A stretch of DNA of 64,000 bases, from assembly GCA_963771835.1 (NCBI GenBank), contig CAVYVA010000001.1:744001-808000 (forward strand), written 5' to 3'. The DNA is from CAVQCJ01 sp963771835. Lineage in GTDB: Bacteria; Actinomycetota; Actinomycetes; Prado026. This document shows positions 39,359 through 51,281 of the stretch, piece after piece (within the stretch, counting starts at the first letter, position 1; each line of letters opens with the position of its first letter). The notes under the pieces are model-generated. The model ran no database searches. It was given only the letters and a program-made list of their open reading frames with translations, and was not told where the DNA came from. Position numbers and translations under genes: made by a program.

Positions 39359-42043
39359 TCACGGCAGCCGCCGGGCCGGACCGTCCGCCCGCTGGACCGG
39401 CGGCGCGCACAGGGCCGTGGCCGCGAGCACGGCCGCGCCGGACGCCTGGGCGAGCACCGGGTTGAGCTCGAGCGCCGCGATCTCGGGCAGGTCGTAGGCC
39501 AGCCGGCCGACCCGCAGCACGACGTCCTCCAGCGCCGCGACGTCCGCCGGCGGCGCGCCACGGTGGCCGAACAGCAGCGGCGCGGCCCTGGGCCCGCGGA
39601 CCAGGGCGGCCGCGTCGTGCTCGCGCCAGCGGCGGGATCCGGTACGCCCGGTCGTCGACCAGCTCGGTCACGATCCCGCCGACGCCGAACGAGACGACCG
39701 GGCCGAACAGCAGGTCCTCGACCGTCCGCACGACGCAGGGCACCCCGGTGCCGGCCATCCGCTGCACCACCGCCGTCGCGGCGACGTCGGCGCCGAAGTC
39801 CTCGGCCAGGGCGGCGTACGCCCGCCGCACCGCCCGTTCGTCGGCGAGGTCGAGCCGGACCGCTCCGAGGTCGCTGCGGTGCTCCAGGGCGTGGACGGTC
39901 GTCTTCAGCACGACCGGGTAGCCGGTCGTGGTCGCCGCCAGCACCGCGGCGTCGGCGTCGGCCACCGGCACCGACGGCCACACCGGCACCCCGTAGCAGG
40001 CGAGCAGCCCGGACACCTCGTCGACGGACAGCGGCGCGCCCGACGGCGACCGCTCCAGCGCCGCCTCCACCAGCGCGCGCGCCCCGGCGGCGTCGATCCC
40101 GTCCAGGTCGGGCGGCGGGTCGTGCGGGGAGTGCTTCCACTCCACGTACGCGCAGACCGCGGCGAGCGCGTGCACCGCGTCCTCGACGGTGCCGTACGCC
40201 GGGACCGCGCCCGGGCCCGCCACGCCGTCGCCGCGCCCGCGCTCGAGCAGCGACGGGGCGCCGTCCACCGCGAGCACGGTCGCGAGCACCGGCTTCGGGG
40301 AGTCCGCCGCCAGCCGCGCCAGCTCCCGCGTGATCCCCCGGCTGGTGGAGCCGACCGAGGGCAGGAACAGCGCGAGCACGGCGTCGACGGCCGGGTCGTC
40401 GAGGATCGCCGTGAACATCCGCCCGAACGCCGCGAGCTCCGTCCGCGGTCCGACCGCGCTCGGCTCGCCGACCACCTCGAGCCCGCGGTCGGCGCACGCG
40501 TCCGCGGCCAGCACCGCGAGCGCGTCGGAGTTGCCGATCACCGCCACCCGCCGGCCGGCCGGCAGCGGCTGCGACGCGAGCAGCACGGCGACGTCGAAGA
40601 GCTCGGACAGGGTGTCGACCTGGATGACGCCGGACTGCGCGAACATCGCGTCGACGGCCGCCGCGGGCAGCGCGCTGCGACGGACCGTGTGCCCGAGCGG
40701 GATGCCCTGCGACGACCGGCCCGACTTCACCGCCACGATCGGCTTGGTCGTCGACGTGCGCCGGGCGATCCGGCTGAACTTGCGCGGGTTCCCGATCGAC
40801 TCCAGGTACAGCAGCACGACGTCGGTCGCCCGGTCGTCCTCCCAGTACTGCAGCAGGTCGTTGCCGCTGACGTCGGCCCGGTTGCCGGCCGAGACGAAGG
40901 TCGACAGTCCCAGGCCGCGCGCGACGACGCGCTGCAGCAGGGCGACGCCGAGCGCACCGGACTGGGAGAAGAACCCGATCCGGCCGCGGCTCGGGCACCA
41001 CCGGGGACAGCGAGGCGTTGAGCCGGACCTTCGGGTCGGTGTTGATCAGGCCCAGGCAGTTCGGTCCGAGCACGCGCATGCCGTTCGCGTGCGCAGCGGC
41101 CACGAGGTCGGCCTGCAGGACCCGGCCGTCGGGCCCGCTCTCGGCGAAGCCCGCGCTCACGACGACCAGCCCGCGCACGCCGGCCGCGGCGCAGTCGGCC
41201 ACTGCTGCCGCGCACGTCGGCCGCCGGTACGGCGAGCACGGCCAGGTCGACCGGCTCGCCGATGTCGCCCACCCGCGCGAACGGGACGTGCCCGGCGACC
41301 GTGTCGCCGGCTGCGGCGGCGCGCGGGTTCACCACGTGCACCGGCCCGGTGAACCCGGCCGCGTCCAGGTGCCGCAGCACCACCCGGCCCGCCGAGGACG
41401 CCCGGTGGCCGGCGCCGAGCACCACGACCGACGACGGCGCCAGCAGCTCGGCCACCGAGCGCGCCTCGGCCCGGTGCTCGCGCGTCTCCATGACGGCCAC
41501 CGAGTCCTGCGTCGGGGCGATCGCGAACTCGAGCGTGTAGTAGCCGTCGTCCAGCGAGCTGGTCGCGGCGTAGCCCGCGTCGCGGAACACCGACAGCATC
41601 CGCGCGTTGTCGGGCAGCACCTCGGCCACGAAGCGGCGGACGCCGCGCTCGCGCGCCGCGGCGGCGAGGTGCTCGAGCAGCACCGAGCCGAGCCCGCGGC
41701 CCTGGAACGCGTCCCGCACGGTGAACGCCACCTCGGCCTCGTCGGGCCGCGCCGGCAGCCGGTCGTAGCGGGTGACCCCGACGATCTCGTCGTGCACGGT
41801 GGCGACCAGCGCCACCCGGTCGTCGTGGTCGACCTGGGTGAAGCGGTCCACGTCACGCTGGGTCAGCGTCGGGTAGGGCGCGAAGAACCGGTAGTAGACG
41901 GTCTGCGGCGACAGCGAGCCGTGGAACGCGCGGAGCCGCTCGGCGTCGTCGGGCCGGATCGGGCGCACGTGCGCGGTCGTGCCGTCGCGCAGCACGACGT
42001 CCGCCTCCCAGTGCTGCGGGTAGCCGGGCTCGCCGTGGGACAC
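39359..42043 (-). pseudogene. GNAT acetyltransferase/ADP-forming acyl-CoA synthetase fusion with three frameshifts
   Basis: The 5' part (to about 41212) gives a GNAT domain: TAHVRPIRPDDAERLRAFHG, and the acetyl-CoA loop RDAFQGRGLGSVLLEHLAAA. It continues as the CoA-binding domain. Three +1 shifts, at about 41207-41214, 40984-40990 and 39620-39628, carry the reading through all three frames and back to the first. Each is repaired by one added GC, giving VRAAAVADCAAAG, PEPRGRIGFFSQSGALG and PLAREHDAAALVRG. The repaired protein is about 895 aa with CoA-binding, ligase and ATP-grasp domains, the normal size of Pat-like protein acetyltransferases that regulate acyl-CoA synthetases. All motifs survive, so I suspect sequence errors. 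The stop is TGA at 39359-39361. Confidence 0.8.
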
Positions 42044-42049
42044 CCCGCG

Positions 42050-42055
42050 AGGCTA
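42050..42055 (-). promoter_or_regulatory. -10 hexamer, leaderless start of GNAT/CoA-synthetase gene
   Basis: Minus-strand TAGCCT, 6 nt (CGCGGG), GTG at 42043. The hexamer contains the stop codon of the upstream decarboxylase. Confidence 0.5.
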
Positions 42056-43453
42056 TCCGCCGGCGGCCACGCCGGACCGGGCCCGGTCCAGCGCGCGCCG
42101 CACGGCCTCGACCGAGAACGCGACATCGGCGTCGGTGGTCTGCCACCCGGACACCGAGATCCGCATCGCGGCCCGGCCCTTGAAGACGCTCGGGCCCATG
42201 TAGACCTTCCGTTCGGCGAGCAGCTCGTCGACGACCCGTCGCGTGGTCGCGTCGTCGTCCTCGAACCGCACCAGGACCTGGTTCAGCACGACCTCGTTGA
42301 GGACCGCGACCCCGTCGACCGCCGACAGCTCGGCGGCGAACCGGCGGGCGTGCGCGCAGTCGCGCTCGACCAGGTCGGCCACCCCGGAGCGCCCGAGCGA
42401 GCGCAGCGCCGCGTACACCGGGACACCACGGGCCCGGCGGGAGAACTCGGGCACCAGCTCGACCGGGTCCGGCGGCCCGGCCGACTCGATCAGGTACGCC
42501 GCGTGCGCACCCATCGCCGTGCGGTGCGAGGCCGGGTGCCGGGTGATCGCGATCCCGCAGTCGTACGGGACGTTCAGCCACTTGTGCGCGTCCGTCGCCC
42601 ACGAGTCGGCTGCGGCGACCCCCTCGACCAGGTGCCGGAGGCCGGGCGCGGCGGCGGCCCAGAGCCCGAACGCCCCGTCGACGTGCACCCACGCGTCGTG
42701 CTCGTGCGCCAGCGCGACAGCGGCCGGGAACGGGTCGAACGACCCGGTGTTGACGTTGCCCGCGGCCAGCGACACGACCGTCGGGCGCCCCTCGCCCTCG
42801 GCCAGTGCGGCCGCGAAGTCGTCCAGCCGGATCCGGCCCTGGTCGTCGGTCGCCACGAGGCGAGCCGTGGCGTCGCCGATCCCGAGGTACCGCAGTGCGG
42901 AGTCGACTGTCGCGTGCCGCTCCTGGGACAGCACGACGTGCAGGCGCGGTGCGCCCTGGAGGCCGTGCGCCTGCACATCCCAGCCGGCCGCGGCCAGCAC
43001 GTGGTGACGCGCGACCGCCAGGCAGGTCGTGTTGGCCATGCAGCCGCCGGTGACGAACCCGACCGCCGACTCCGCCGGCAGCCCGAGCAGGTCGAGCACC
43101 CAGCCGCCGGCCACGGTCTCGGCGGCCACCGTCGCCGGCGTGACCGCGAGCAGCCCGGAGTTCTGGTCCCAGGCCGAGACCAGCCAGTCGGTGGCCAGCG
43201 CCGCCGGCAGGGTCCCGCCGATGACGAAGCCGAAGAACCGGCCGGACTGCATCGCGGTAAGACCGGGCTCGGCGGCCCGGGCCAGCGCGTCGACGACCTC
43301 GGCCGGGTCGACCGGCTCCTCCGGCACCGGTCCGCCGAGCGCCCGGAGCATCTCCTCGTAGGTCGCCTGCGGCCCGACGTCCCGGTCCGGCACCGAGTCA
43401 AGCCAGGTGGCGGCGTGCGCGTGCGCCCGGTCCAGGGCGTCCCAGGTGGTCAT
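42053..43453 (-). CDS. PLP-dependent decarboxylase (group II)
   Basis: 466 aa. The cofactor lysine is K291 in SWATDAHKWLNVPYDCG, and D259 in WVHVDGAFG contacts the pyridine nitrogen; FFGFVIGGTLPAALATDWLV and FVTGGCMANTTCLAVARHH are also family segments. It belongs to the glutamate/aromatic-amino-acid decarboxylase family. The substrate cannot be read from sequence; candidates are aspartate, glutamate or an aromatic amino acid. It is divergent from psuG and appears leaderless. Confidence 0.88.
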   Translation of the reverse strand: MTTWDALDRAHAHAATWLDSVPDRDVGPQATYEEMLRALGGPVPEEPVDPAEVVDALARAAEPGLTAMQSGRFFGFVIGGTLPAALATDWLVSAWDQNSGLLAVTPATVAAETVAGGWVLDLLGLPAESAVGFVTGGCMANTTCLAVARHHVLAAAGWDVQAHGLQGAPRLHVVLSQERHATVDSALRYLGIGDATARLVATDDQGRIRLDDFAAALAEGEGRPTVVSLAAGNVNTGSFDPFPAAVALAHEHDAWVHVDGAFGLWAAAAPGLRHLVEGVAAADSWATDAHKWLNVPYDCGIAITRHPASHRTAMGAHAAYLIESAGPPDPVELVPEFSRRARGVPVYAALRSLGRSGVADLVERDCAHARRFAAELSAVDGVAVLNEVVLNQVLVRFEDDDATTRRVVDELLAERKVYMGPSVFKGRAAMRISVSGWQTTDADVAFSVEAVRRALDRARSGVAAGG

Positions 43454-43460
43454 GCGCCCG

Positions 43461-43466
43461 AACGTA
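43461..43466 (-). promoter_or_regulatory. -10 hexamer, leaderless start of PLP decarboxylase
   Basis: Minus-strand TACGTT, 7 nt (CGGGCGC), ATG at 43453. Confidence 0.5.
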
Positions 43467-43527
43467 CGCCTGACCGGTTGCGGCGTCGTTGCGGATCCGG
43501 GCGCCGCCGGGGGCCGGTGCCGCCGCA

Positions 43528-43533
43528 TAGGCT
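43528..43533 (+). promoter_or_regulatory. -10 hexamer, leaderless start of psuG operon
   Basis: TAGGCT, 7 nt (CCCGCGC), ATG at 43541. Confidence 0.55.
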
Positions 43534-43540
43534 CCCGCGC

Positions 43541-44464
43541 ATGCCGCCCACGTTGTCCGTGCACCCGGAGGTGGCCGCCGCGCTCGCGGTCCGGGCCCCT
43601 GTGGTGGCCCTGGAGTCCACGATCATCAGCCACGGCCTGCCACGGCCGGACAACCTCGACATCGCCCGGGAGATCGAGCAGGCGGTCCGCTCGGCCGGCG
43701 CGGTCCCGGCGACGGTGGCCATGCTGGACGGCACCGTGCACGTCGGCCTCGGACCCGACCAGCTGGCGGCGGTCGCCACCCGCGACGACGTCGTGAAGGT
43801 CAGCGTCCGCGACCTGGCCACGCTCGCCGCGCGCGGCGGCAACGGCGCGACCACCGTCGCCTCGACCTGCCACGTCGCGCACCTGGCCGGGATCGGCGTC
43901 TTCGCCACCGGCGGGCTCGGCGGCGTGCACCGCGGCGCCGCGGACACCTGGGACGAGTCGGCCGACCTCACCACCCTGGGCCGGACCCCGCTCGCGGTGG
44001 TCTGCGCCGGCGTGAAGTCGATCCTCGACGTCGCCGCCACGCTCGAGCGGCTCGAGACGCTCAACGTCGGCATCGTCGGCTACGGCACCGACCGTTTCCC
44101 CGGTTTCTACCTGACCGACTCCGGCCACGCGGTGGAGTTCCGGGTCGACTCCCCCGAGGAGGTCGCCGCGGTGCTGGCCGCCCGGCGCGCGCTCGACCTC
44201 GGCGCGGCACTGGTCGTCGCCAACCCGCTCCCGCCGGACCGGGCCCTGGACCCCGGCCTGCACGACCGAGTCCTCACCGGCGGTCTCGCGGCCGCGCACG
44301 ACGCCGGGATCACCGGCAAGGCCGTCACGCCGTTCCTGCTCGAGTACTTCCACCGCGAGAGCGGCGGCGCGAGCCTGGCAGCCAACGTGGCGATCATCCT
44401 GGCGAACGCGACCCTCGCCGGCCGGATCGCGGTCGCGGCCGCGCCGCAGCCGATCCCGGCATGA
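43541..44464 (+). CDS. psuG: Pseudouridine-5'-phosphate glycosidase
   Basis: 307 aa. Strong family sequence throughout: VVALESTIISHGLPRPDN near the N-terminus, KVSVRDLATLAARGGNGATT, VFATGGLGGVHRGA, and the C-terminal ITGKAVTPFLLEYFHRES. The enzyme reversibly cleaves pseudouridine 5'-phosphate to uracil and ribose 5-phosphate, with a Glu and a Lys at the active site. It overlaps the kinase by ATGA, so together they degrade pseudouridine from RNA turnover. Confidence 0.95.
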   Translation: MPPTLSVHPEVAAALAVRAPVVALESTIISHGLPRPDNLDIAREIEQAVRSAGAVPATVAMLDGTVHVGLGPDQLAAVATRDDVVKVSVRDLATLAARGGNGATTVASTCHVAHLAGIGVFATGGLGGVHRGAADTWDESADLTTLGRTPLAVVCAGVKSILDVAATLERLETLNVGIVGYGTDRFPGFYLTDSGHAVEFRVDSPEEVAAVLAARRALDLGAALVVANPLPPDRALDPGLHDRVLTGGLAAAHDAGITGKAVTPFLLEYFHRESGGASLAANVAIILANATLAGRIAVAAAPQPIPA

Positions 44465-45363
44465 GCGGGCCGACCCGGGTGGTGTCGGTCGGTGACCTCA
44501 TGACCGACGTGGTCGCCGTGGCCGGCGGACCGACGGCGGTGGGCAGCGACACCCGCTCGGTCGTGCGGGTCGGCGGCGGGGGCGCGGCGGCGAACACCGC
44601 CGCGTGGCTGGCCGCGACCGGCCACCCGGTGACGTACGTGGGACGGGTCGGCGACGACCTGCTCGGCCGGGCGGCGCTCGCCGAGCTGCGCGACCTGGGG
44701 GTGGACGTCCGGGCCGGGATCGAGCCCGGCGCGGCCACCGGGGCCTGCGTGGTCGTCGTCTCCGCGGACGGAGAGCGGACCATGTACCCGGACGCCGGGG
44801 CCAACGCCGCCCTGACCGCGGCCGACCTGCCCGCCGACCTGCTCGGGCCTGCCCAGCCCGTCCACCTGCACCTTTCGGGCTACGCCCTGCTGAACGAGGG
44901 GTCCCGGGCGGCGGCGCGCGCCGCGCTCGCCCTGGCCCGGTCGGCCGGTCACCCGGTGTCGGTCGACCCCGCCTCGGCCGGCCCGATCGGCGGCGTCGGG
45001 GTCCCGGCCGTGCTGGGCTGGCTGGACGGCGTCCGGCTGCTGCTGGCGAACGAGGACGAGGCCTGCCTGCTCGGCGGCACTCACGACCCGCTGACGGCCG
45101 GGGCGGCTCTCGCGGAGCGGTTCGGCGAGGTCGTGGTCAAGCTGGGACCGGACGGCGCGGCCTGGTTCGGGCCGGCCGGGGCCCGGGCCCGGGTGCCGGC
45201 TGCACCGGCCGAGGTGGTGGACACGACCGGAGCCGGGGACTGCTTCGCGGCCGGCTTCCTGCCCGCCTGGCTGGCCGGGGCGGACCCGGCCCACGCGCTC
45301 GCCGCGGGTTGTGCGCTGGCCGCCCGTGTCGTCGGCAGAGTCGGTGCGCGCCCGCCGCGATAA
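44461..45363 (+). CDS. PfkB-family carbohydrate kinase, candidate pseudouridine kinase
   Basis: 300 aa. PfkB motifs: the N-terminal GGGGAAANTAAWLAATGHPV and the C-terminal VVDTTGAGDCFAAGFLPAWL with the catalytic Asp and anion hole. Translational coupling to psuG makes pseudouridine the likely substrate (PsuK role), by inference from context. The TAA stop overlaps the ATG of the topoisomerase gene by one base, extending the operon into DNA topology. Confidence 0.88.
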   Translation: MSGPTRVVSVGDLMTDVVAVAGGPTAVGSDTRSVVRVGGGGAAANTAAWLAATGHPVTYVGRVGDDLLGRAALAELRDLGVDVRAGIEPGAATGACVVVVSADGERTMYPDAGANAALTAADLPADLLGPAQPVHLHLSGYALLNEGSRAAARAALALARSAGHPVSVDPASAGPIGGVGVPAVLGWLDGVRLLLANEDEACLLGGTHDPLTAGAALAERFGEVVVKLGPDGAAWFGPAGARARVPAAPAEVVDTTGAGDCFAAGFLPAWLAGADPAHALAAGCALAARVVGRVGARPPR

Positions 45364-47807
45364 TGACCGGCATGGCTCGCCGTACCCCTCCCGCTCCCCC
45401 GCCCGAAGACTTCACCGAGCACATCGTCGACGTCGACGTCTCCGACGAGATGCAGGGCTCGTTCCTCGAGTACGCCTACTCGGTGATCTACGCGCGGGCG
45501 CTGCCCGACGCGCGGGACGGGCTCAAGCCCGTGCACCGCCGGATCCTGTACCAGATGGCGGACATGGGCCTGCGGCCGGACCGCAGCCACGTCAAGAGCG
45601 CGCGGGTCGTCGGCGAGGTCATGGGCAAGCTGCACCCGCACGGCGACGGCGCGATCTACGACGCGCTCGTACGGATGGCCCAGCCGTTCGCGATGCGGGT
45701 GCCACTGGTCGACGGGCACGGGAACTTCGGCTCCCCGGACGACGGCCCGGCCGCCATGCGCTACACCGAGTGCCGGCTGGACCCGGCGGCGCTGCTGATG
45801 ACGGCGGGCATCGACGAGGACGTCGTCGACTTCGGCGCGAACTACGACGGCGCGCTGACCGAGCCGTCGGTGCTCCCCGCGGCGTTCCCCAACCTGCTCG
45901 TCAACGGCGCCACCGGGATCGCCGTCGGGATGGCCACGAACATGCCGCCGCACAACCTCGGCGAGGTCGTGGCGGCGGTCCGGCACCTGGTCCGCCACCC
46001 CAAGGCGACCCTCGACGACGTCATGCGGATCGTCCCCGGTCCCGACCTGCCGACCGGCGGCAAGATCGTCGGGCTGGACGGGATCCGCGAGGCGTACGAG
46101 ACCGGCCGGGGCACGTTCCGGATCAGGGCGGCCACCCGGGTCGAGGCCGTGACCGCCCGCCGCCGCGGGATCGTCGTGACCGAGCTCCCGTACGGGGTCG
46201 GCCCCGAGCGCGTCATCGAGAAGATCGCCGAGCTGGTGAAGTCCAAGCGGCTGCAGGGCATCAGCGACGTCACCGACCTGTCCGACGGCGAGCACGGCCT
46301 GCGCGTGGTCATCGAGATCAAGAGCGGCTTCGTCCCGGAGGCGGTGCTCGAGCAGCTGTACCGGCTGACCCCGATGGAGGACAGCTTCGGCATCAACAAC
46401 GTCGCACTCGTCGACGGGCAGCCACGCACGCTCGGTCTGCTCGAGCTGCTGCGGGTCTACGTCGACCACCGGCTGGAGGTCGTCCGGCGACGCTCGGAGT
46501 ACCGCCGGCGCAAGGCCCAGGAGCGGCTGCACCTGGTGGCCGGCCTGCTGGTCGCGATCATCGACATCGACGAGGTCATCCAGCTGATCCGCACGTCCGA
46601 GGACGCAGCCGAGGCCCGGGCCCGGCTCATGCAGGTGTTCGACCTGTCCGAGGTCCAGGCGACGTACATCCTCGACATGCCGCTGCGCCGGCTCACCAGG
46701 CTGAGCCGGATCGAGCTGGAGTCCGAGCGGGACGAGCTCGGCCGCACGATCGACGAGCTCAGCGAGATCCTCGCCGACGACGCGCTCCTGCGGCGGACCG
46801 TGTCCGACGAGCTGGCCGAGGTGGCCAAGCGGTTCGGCACCCCGCGCCGCACGGTGCTGCTGGAGTCGGCCGGGCAGCCGGTGGCAGCGGCGGCGACCGC
46901 GCTCGAGGTGGCCGACGAGCCGTGCCGGGTGCTGCTGTCCTCCACCGGTCTGCTGGCCCGCACCAGCGGCGACGAGCCGCTGCCGGCCGGCGGGCCGCGG
47001 GCGCGGCACGACGTGGTCGTCTCGTCGGTCCGGGCCACCGCGCGCGGCGCGGTCGGCGTGGTCACCTCGGCCGGCCGGATGCTGCGCCTGTCGGTCCTGG
47101 ACCTGCCCGCGCTGCCGACGACTGCCAACGCGCCGAGCCTGGCCGGCGGCGGTCAGGTCTCGGAGTTCCTCGAGCTGGCCAAGGGCGAGCAGGTTCTGGC
47201 CCTGGCCAGGCTGGACGGGCCCGGGATCGCGCTGGGCACCGAACGCGGCGTGGTGAAGCGGGTCGCGCCGGACTACCCGTCCAACAAGGCGGAGTTCGAG
47301 GTGGTCCGGCTCGAGCCCGGCGACCGGGTGGTCGGCGCGGTCGAGCTGGGCGCCGAGACCGACGATCTGGTGTTCGTCACCTCCGACGCGCAGCTGCTGC
47401 GCTTCGCCGCTTCCTCGGTACGGCCGCAGGGTCGCACCGCGGGGGGCATGGCCGGCATCCGGCTGGCCGAGGACCAGCAGGTGGTCTTCTTCGGGGCGGT
47501 CGACCCGACCAGGGAGAGCTCGGTGGTCACCATCGCCGGCTCGTCCGACGCACTCCCGGGCACGGTCCCGGGCAGCGCCAAGGTGACGGCGTACGACCAG
47601 TACCCGGCCAAGGGCCGCGGCACCGGCGGGGTGCGCTGCCAGCGGTTCCTGCGCGGCGAGGACCGGCTGGTGCTCGCCTGGGCCGGGCCCGCGCCGGCGC
47701 GGGCGGCGACCGCGGCGGGAGTCCCGGTCGAGCTACCGGCCGCCGACCCACGGCGCGACGGCTCGGGCACCGAGCTGCCGCAGCCGGTGGCGGCCGTGTC
47801 CGGATGA
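45363..47807 (+). CDS. parC: Type IIA topoisomerase subunit A (ParC/GyrA-like)
   Basis: 814 aa from the ATG at 45363; an ATG at 45372 (MARRTPP) is also possible. Catalytic Tyr134 lies in AAMRYTECRLD. The quinolone-determining region reads KSARVVGEVMGKLHPHGDGA then IYDALV, with Gly96 where E. coli GyrA has Ser83. A coiled-coil region (about 430-500) precedes the C-terminal beta-pinwheel repeats, the last part of which includes GGVRCQRFLRGEDRLVLAW. With the B subunit at 48945-51050 it forms a second topoisomerase, presumed topoisomerase IV in addition to gyrase. Co-transcribed with the psuG operon. Confidence 0.9.
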   Translation: MTGMARRTPPAPPPEDFTEHIVDVDVSDEMQGSFLEYAYSVIYARALPDARDGLKPVHRRILYQMADMGLRPDRSHVKSARVVGEVMGKLHPHGDGAIYDALVRMAQPFAMRVPLVDGHGNFGSPDDGPAAMRYTECRLDPAALLMTAGIDEDVVDFGANYDGALTEPSVLPAAFPNLLVNGATGIAVGMATNMPPHNLGEVVAAVRHLVRHPKATLDDVMRIVPGPDLPTGGKIVGLDGIREAYETGRGTFRIRAATRVEAVTARRRGIVVTELPYGVGPERVIEKIAELVKSKRLQGISDVTDLSDGEHGLRVVIEIKSGFVPEAVLEQLYRLTPMEDSFGINNVALVDGQPRTLGLLELLRVYVDHRLEVVRRRSEYRRRKAQERLHLVAGLLVAIIDIDEVIQLIRTSEDAAEARARLMQVFDLSEVQATYILDMPLRRLTRLSRIELESERDELGRTIDELSEILADDALLRRTVSDELAEVAKRFGTPRRTVLLESAGQPVAAAATALEVADEPCRVLLSSTGLLARTSGDEPLPAGGPRARHDVVVSSVRATARGAVGVVTSAGRMLRLSVLDLPALPTTANAPSLAGGGQVSEFLELAKGEQVLALARLDGPGIALGTERGVVKRVAPDYPSNKAEFEVVRLEPGDRVVGAVELGAETDDLVFVTSDAQLLRFAASSVRPQGRTAGGMAGIRLAEDQQVVFFGAVDPTRESSVVTIAGSSDALPGTVPGSAKVTAYDQYPAKGRGTGGVRCQRFLRGEDRLVLAWAGPAPARAATAAGVPVELPAADPRRDGSGTELPQPVAAVSG

Positions 47808-48385
47808 GCGAGGACCTGCCAGCGGTCTCGTTCCCCTCCCCAGGCGACTGGGAGGCCTGGCTGGAGAGCGAGCACGCGACGTCCGCGGGGGTGTGGCTGC
47901 GGATCGCCAGGAAGGCGTCGGGCACCCCGACCGTCAGCTACGCCGAGGCGGTCGAGGTCGCGTTGTGCTTCGGCTGGATCGACGGCCAGAAGGGCGCCGG
48001 CGACGATGGCGCGTGGCTGCAGCGCTTCACCCCGCGCCGGGCGCGCAGCCGCTGGTCGGCGGTCAACCGCGCCAAGGCGCTCGCGCTGATCGACGCCGGC
48101 CGGATGCGGCCGCCCGGCCTGCGCGAGGTCGAGGCCGCCAGGGCCGACGGCCGGTGGGACGCCGCCTACGCCGGTCAGGCCACGGCCGAGCTGCCCGACG
48201 ACCTGCGCGACGCCCTCGGGGCGGCCGGCCTGCTGGCGGTGTTCACGGCGCTGAAGAGCTCCGAGCGCTACGCCATCCTCTACCGCGTCCAGGACGCCAG
48301 GAGGGCCGACACCCGGGCCCGTCGGATCACCGGTTTCGTGCAGATGCTCGGTCGGGGCGAGACGCCGCACGGGCTGATCCCGTGA
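47804..48385 (+). CDS. YdeI/OmpD-associated family protein
   Basis: 193 aa with ATGA overlap to the topoisomerase gene. Family segments: ATSAGVWLRIARKASGTPTV, YAEAVEVALCFGWIDGQKG, FTPRRARSRWSAVNRAKALAL and a C-terminal FTALKSSERYAILYRVQDA. The family is widespread and poorly understood; some members are linked to antimicrobial-peptide or bacteriocin protection. No catalytic site can be named. Confidence 0.85.
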   Translation: MSEDLPAVSFPSPGDWEAWLESEHATSAGVWLRIARKASGTPTVSYAEAVEVALCFGWIDGQKGAGDDGAWLQRFTPRRARSRWSAVNRAKALALIDAGRMRPPGLREVEAARADGRWDAAYAGQATAELPDDLRDALGAAGLLAVFTALKSSERYAILYRVQDARRADTRARRITGFVQMLGRGETPHGLIP

Positions 48386-48428
48386 CCCCGGTCTCGCGTC
48401 GGACCGCCCAGGTCGACAGGATCGGCCC

Positions 48429-48938
48429 GTGAGCCCCTTCGACGACCTGCTGGACGCCAACGCCGCCTACGCGAAGACGTTCGCCGAGGCCGGCCTGGCC
48501 CCCGTCGCCGCCCGCGGCGTGGCGATCCTCACCTGCTTCGACTCGCGGATCGAGCCGCTGCGCATGCTGGGGCTGGCCAAGGGTGACGCCAAGATCCTTC
48601 GCAACGCCGGCGCCCGGGTCACCGACGACGTGCTGCGCACCCTGGTGCTGGCCACGTACCTGCTCGGCGTCGACCGGGTGTTCGTGGTCCCGCACACCCG
48701 CTGCCGGATGGCCGAGAACAGCGAGGAGGACATCCACCGGGTGATCCTGGACCGCGCCGGCGTCGACACCCGGAGCCTGGAGTTCCGGACCGAGCGCGAC
48801 CAGGTGGGCGCGCTGCGCGGCGACCTCGTCCGCATCCGGGCGTACCCGCTGCTGCCCCGCGACCTCGCGGTCGGCGGAGCGATCTACGACGTCGACACCG
48901 GGCAGCTCGAACCGATCGACCTCGGCGACCGCGCCTAG
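48429..48938 (+). CDS. Beta-class carbonic anhydrase
   Basis: 169 aa from a GTG. Zinc ligands C36 (LTCFDSRIEP), H89 and C92 (VVPHTRCRMAE), with the Asp38-Arg40 dyad of active beta-CAs. Length matches the short Rv1284-like group. It interconverts CO2 and bicarbonate in the cytoplasm. A gamma-class relative is encoded at 6917-7468. CAGGAT 6 nt before the GTG may be a leaderless -10. Confidence 0.9.
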   Translation: MSPFDDLLDANAAYAKTFAEAGLAPVAARGVAILTCFDSRIEPLRMLGLAKGDAKILRNAGARVTDDVLRTLVLATYLLGVDRVFVVPHTRCRMAENSEEDIHRVILDRAGVDTRSLEFRTERDQVGALRGDLVRIRAYPLLPRDLAVGGAIYDVDTGQLEPIDLGDRA

Positions 48939-48944
48939 GACGGG

Positions 48945-51050
<2,106 letters not shown>

Positions 51051-51281
51051 CTCGCGCAGGAGGCTACCGCCGGATGCCGACGGTCTCCCGCCACGGCACG
51101 CCCTCCGCCGCCCGGATCCGGGTCCGCTTGTGCTCTCGTGAACGGCCGATCGGGTGTCAGCCGTGGGGGGTAGTCCTTACGTACGCGGAGAGCGAACCGA
51201 CACGCCGATGGACACCAGGAAGCATCAAGGGTGAGAGTCTGTTGCACTGGGTGCATCGAAACCACAGGACCCGGAGGAGAC

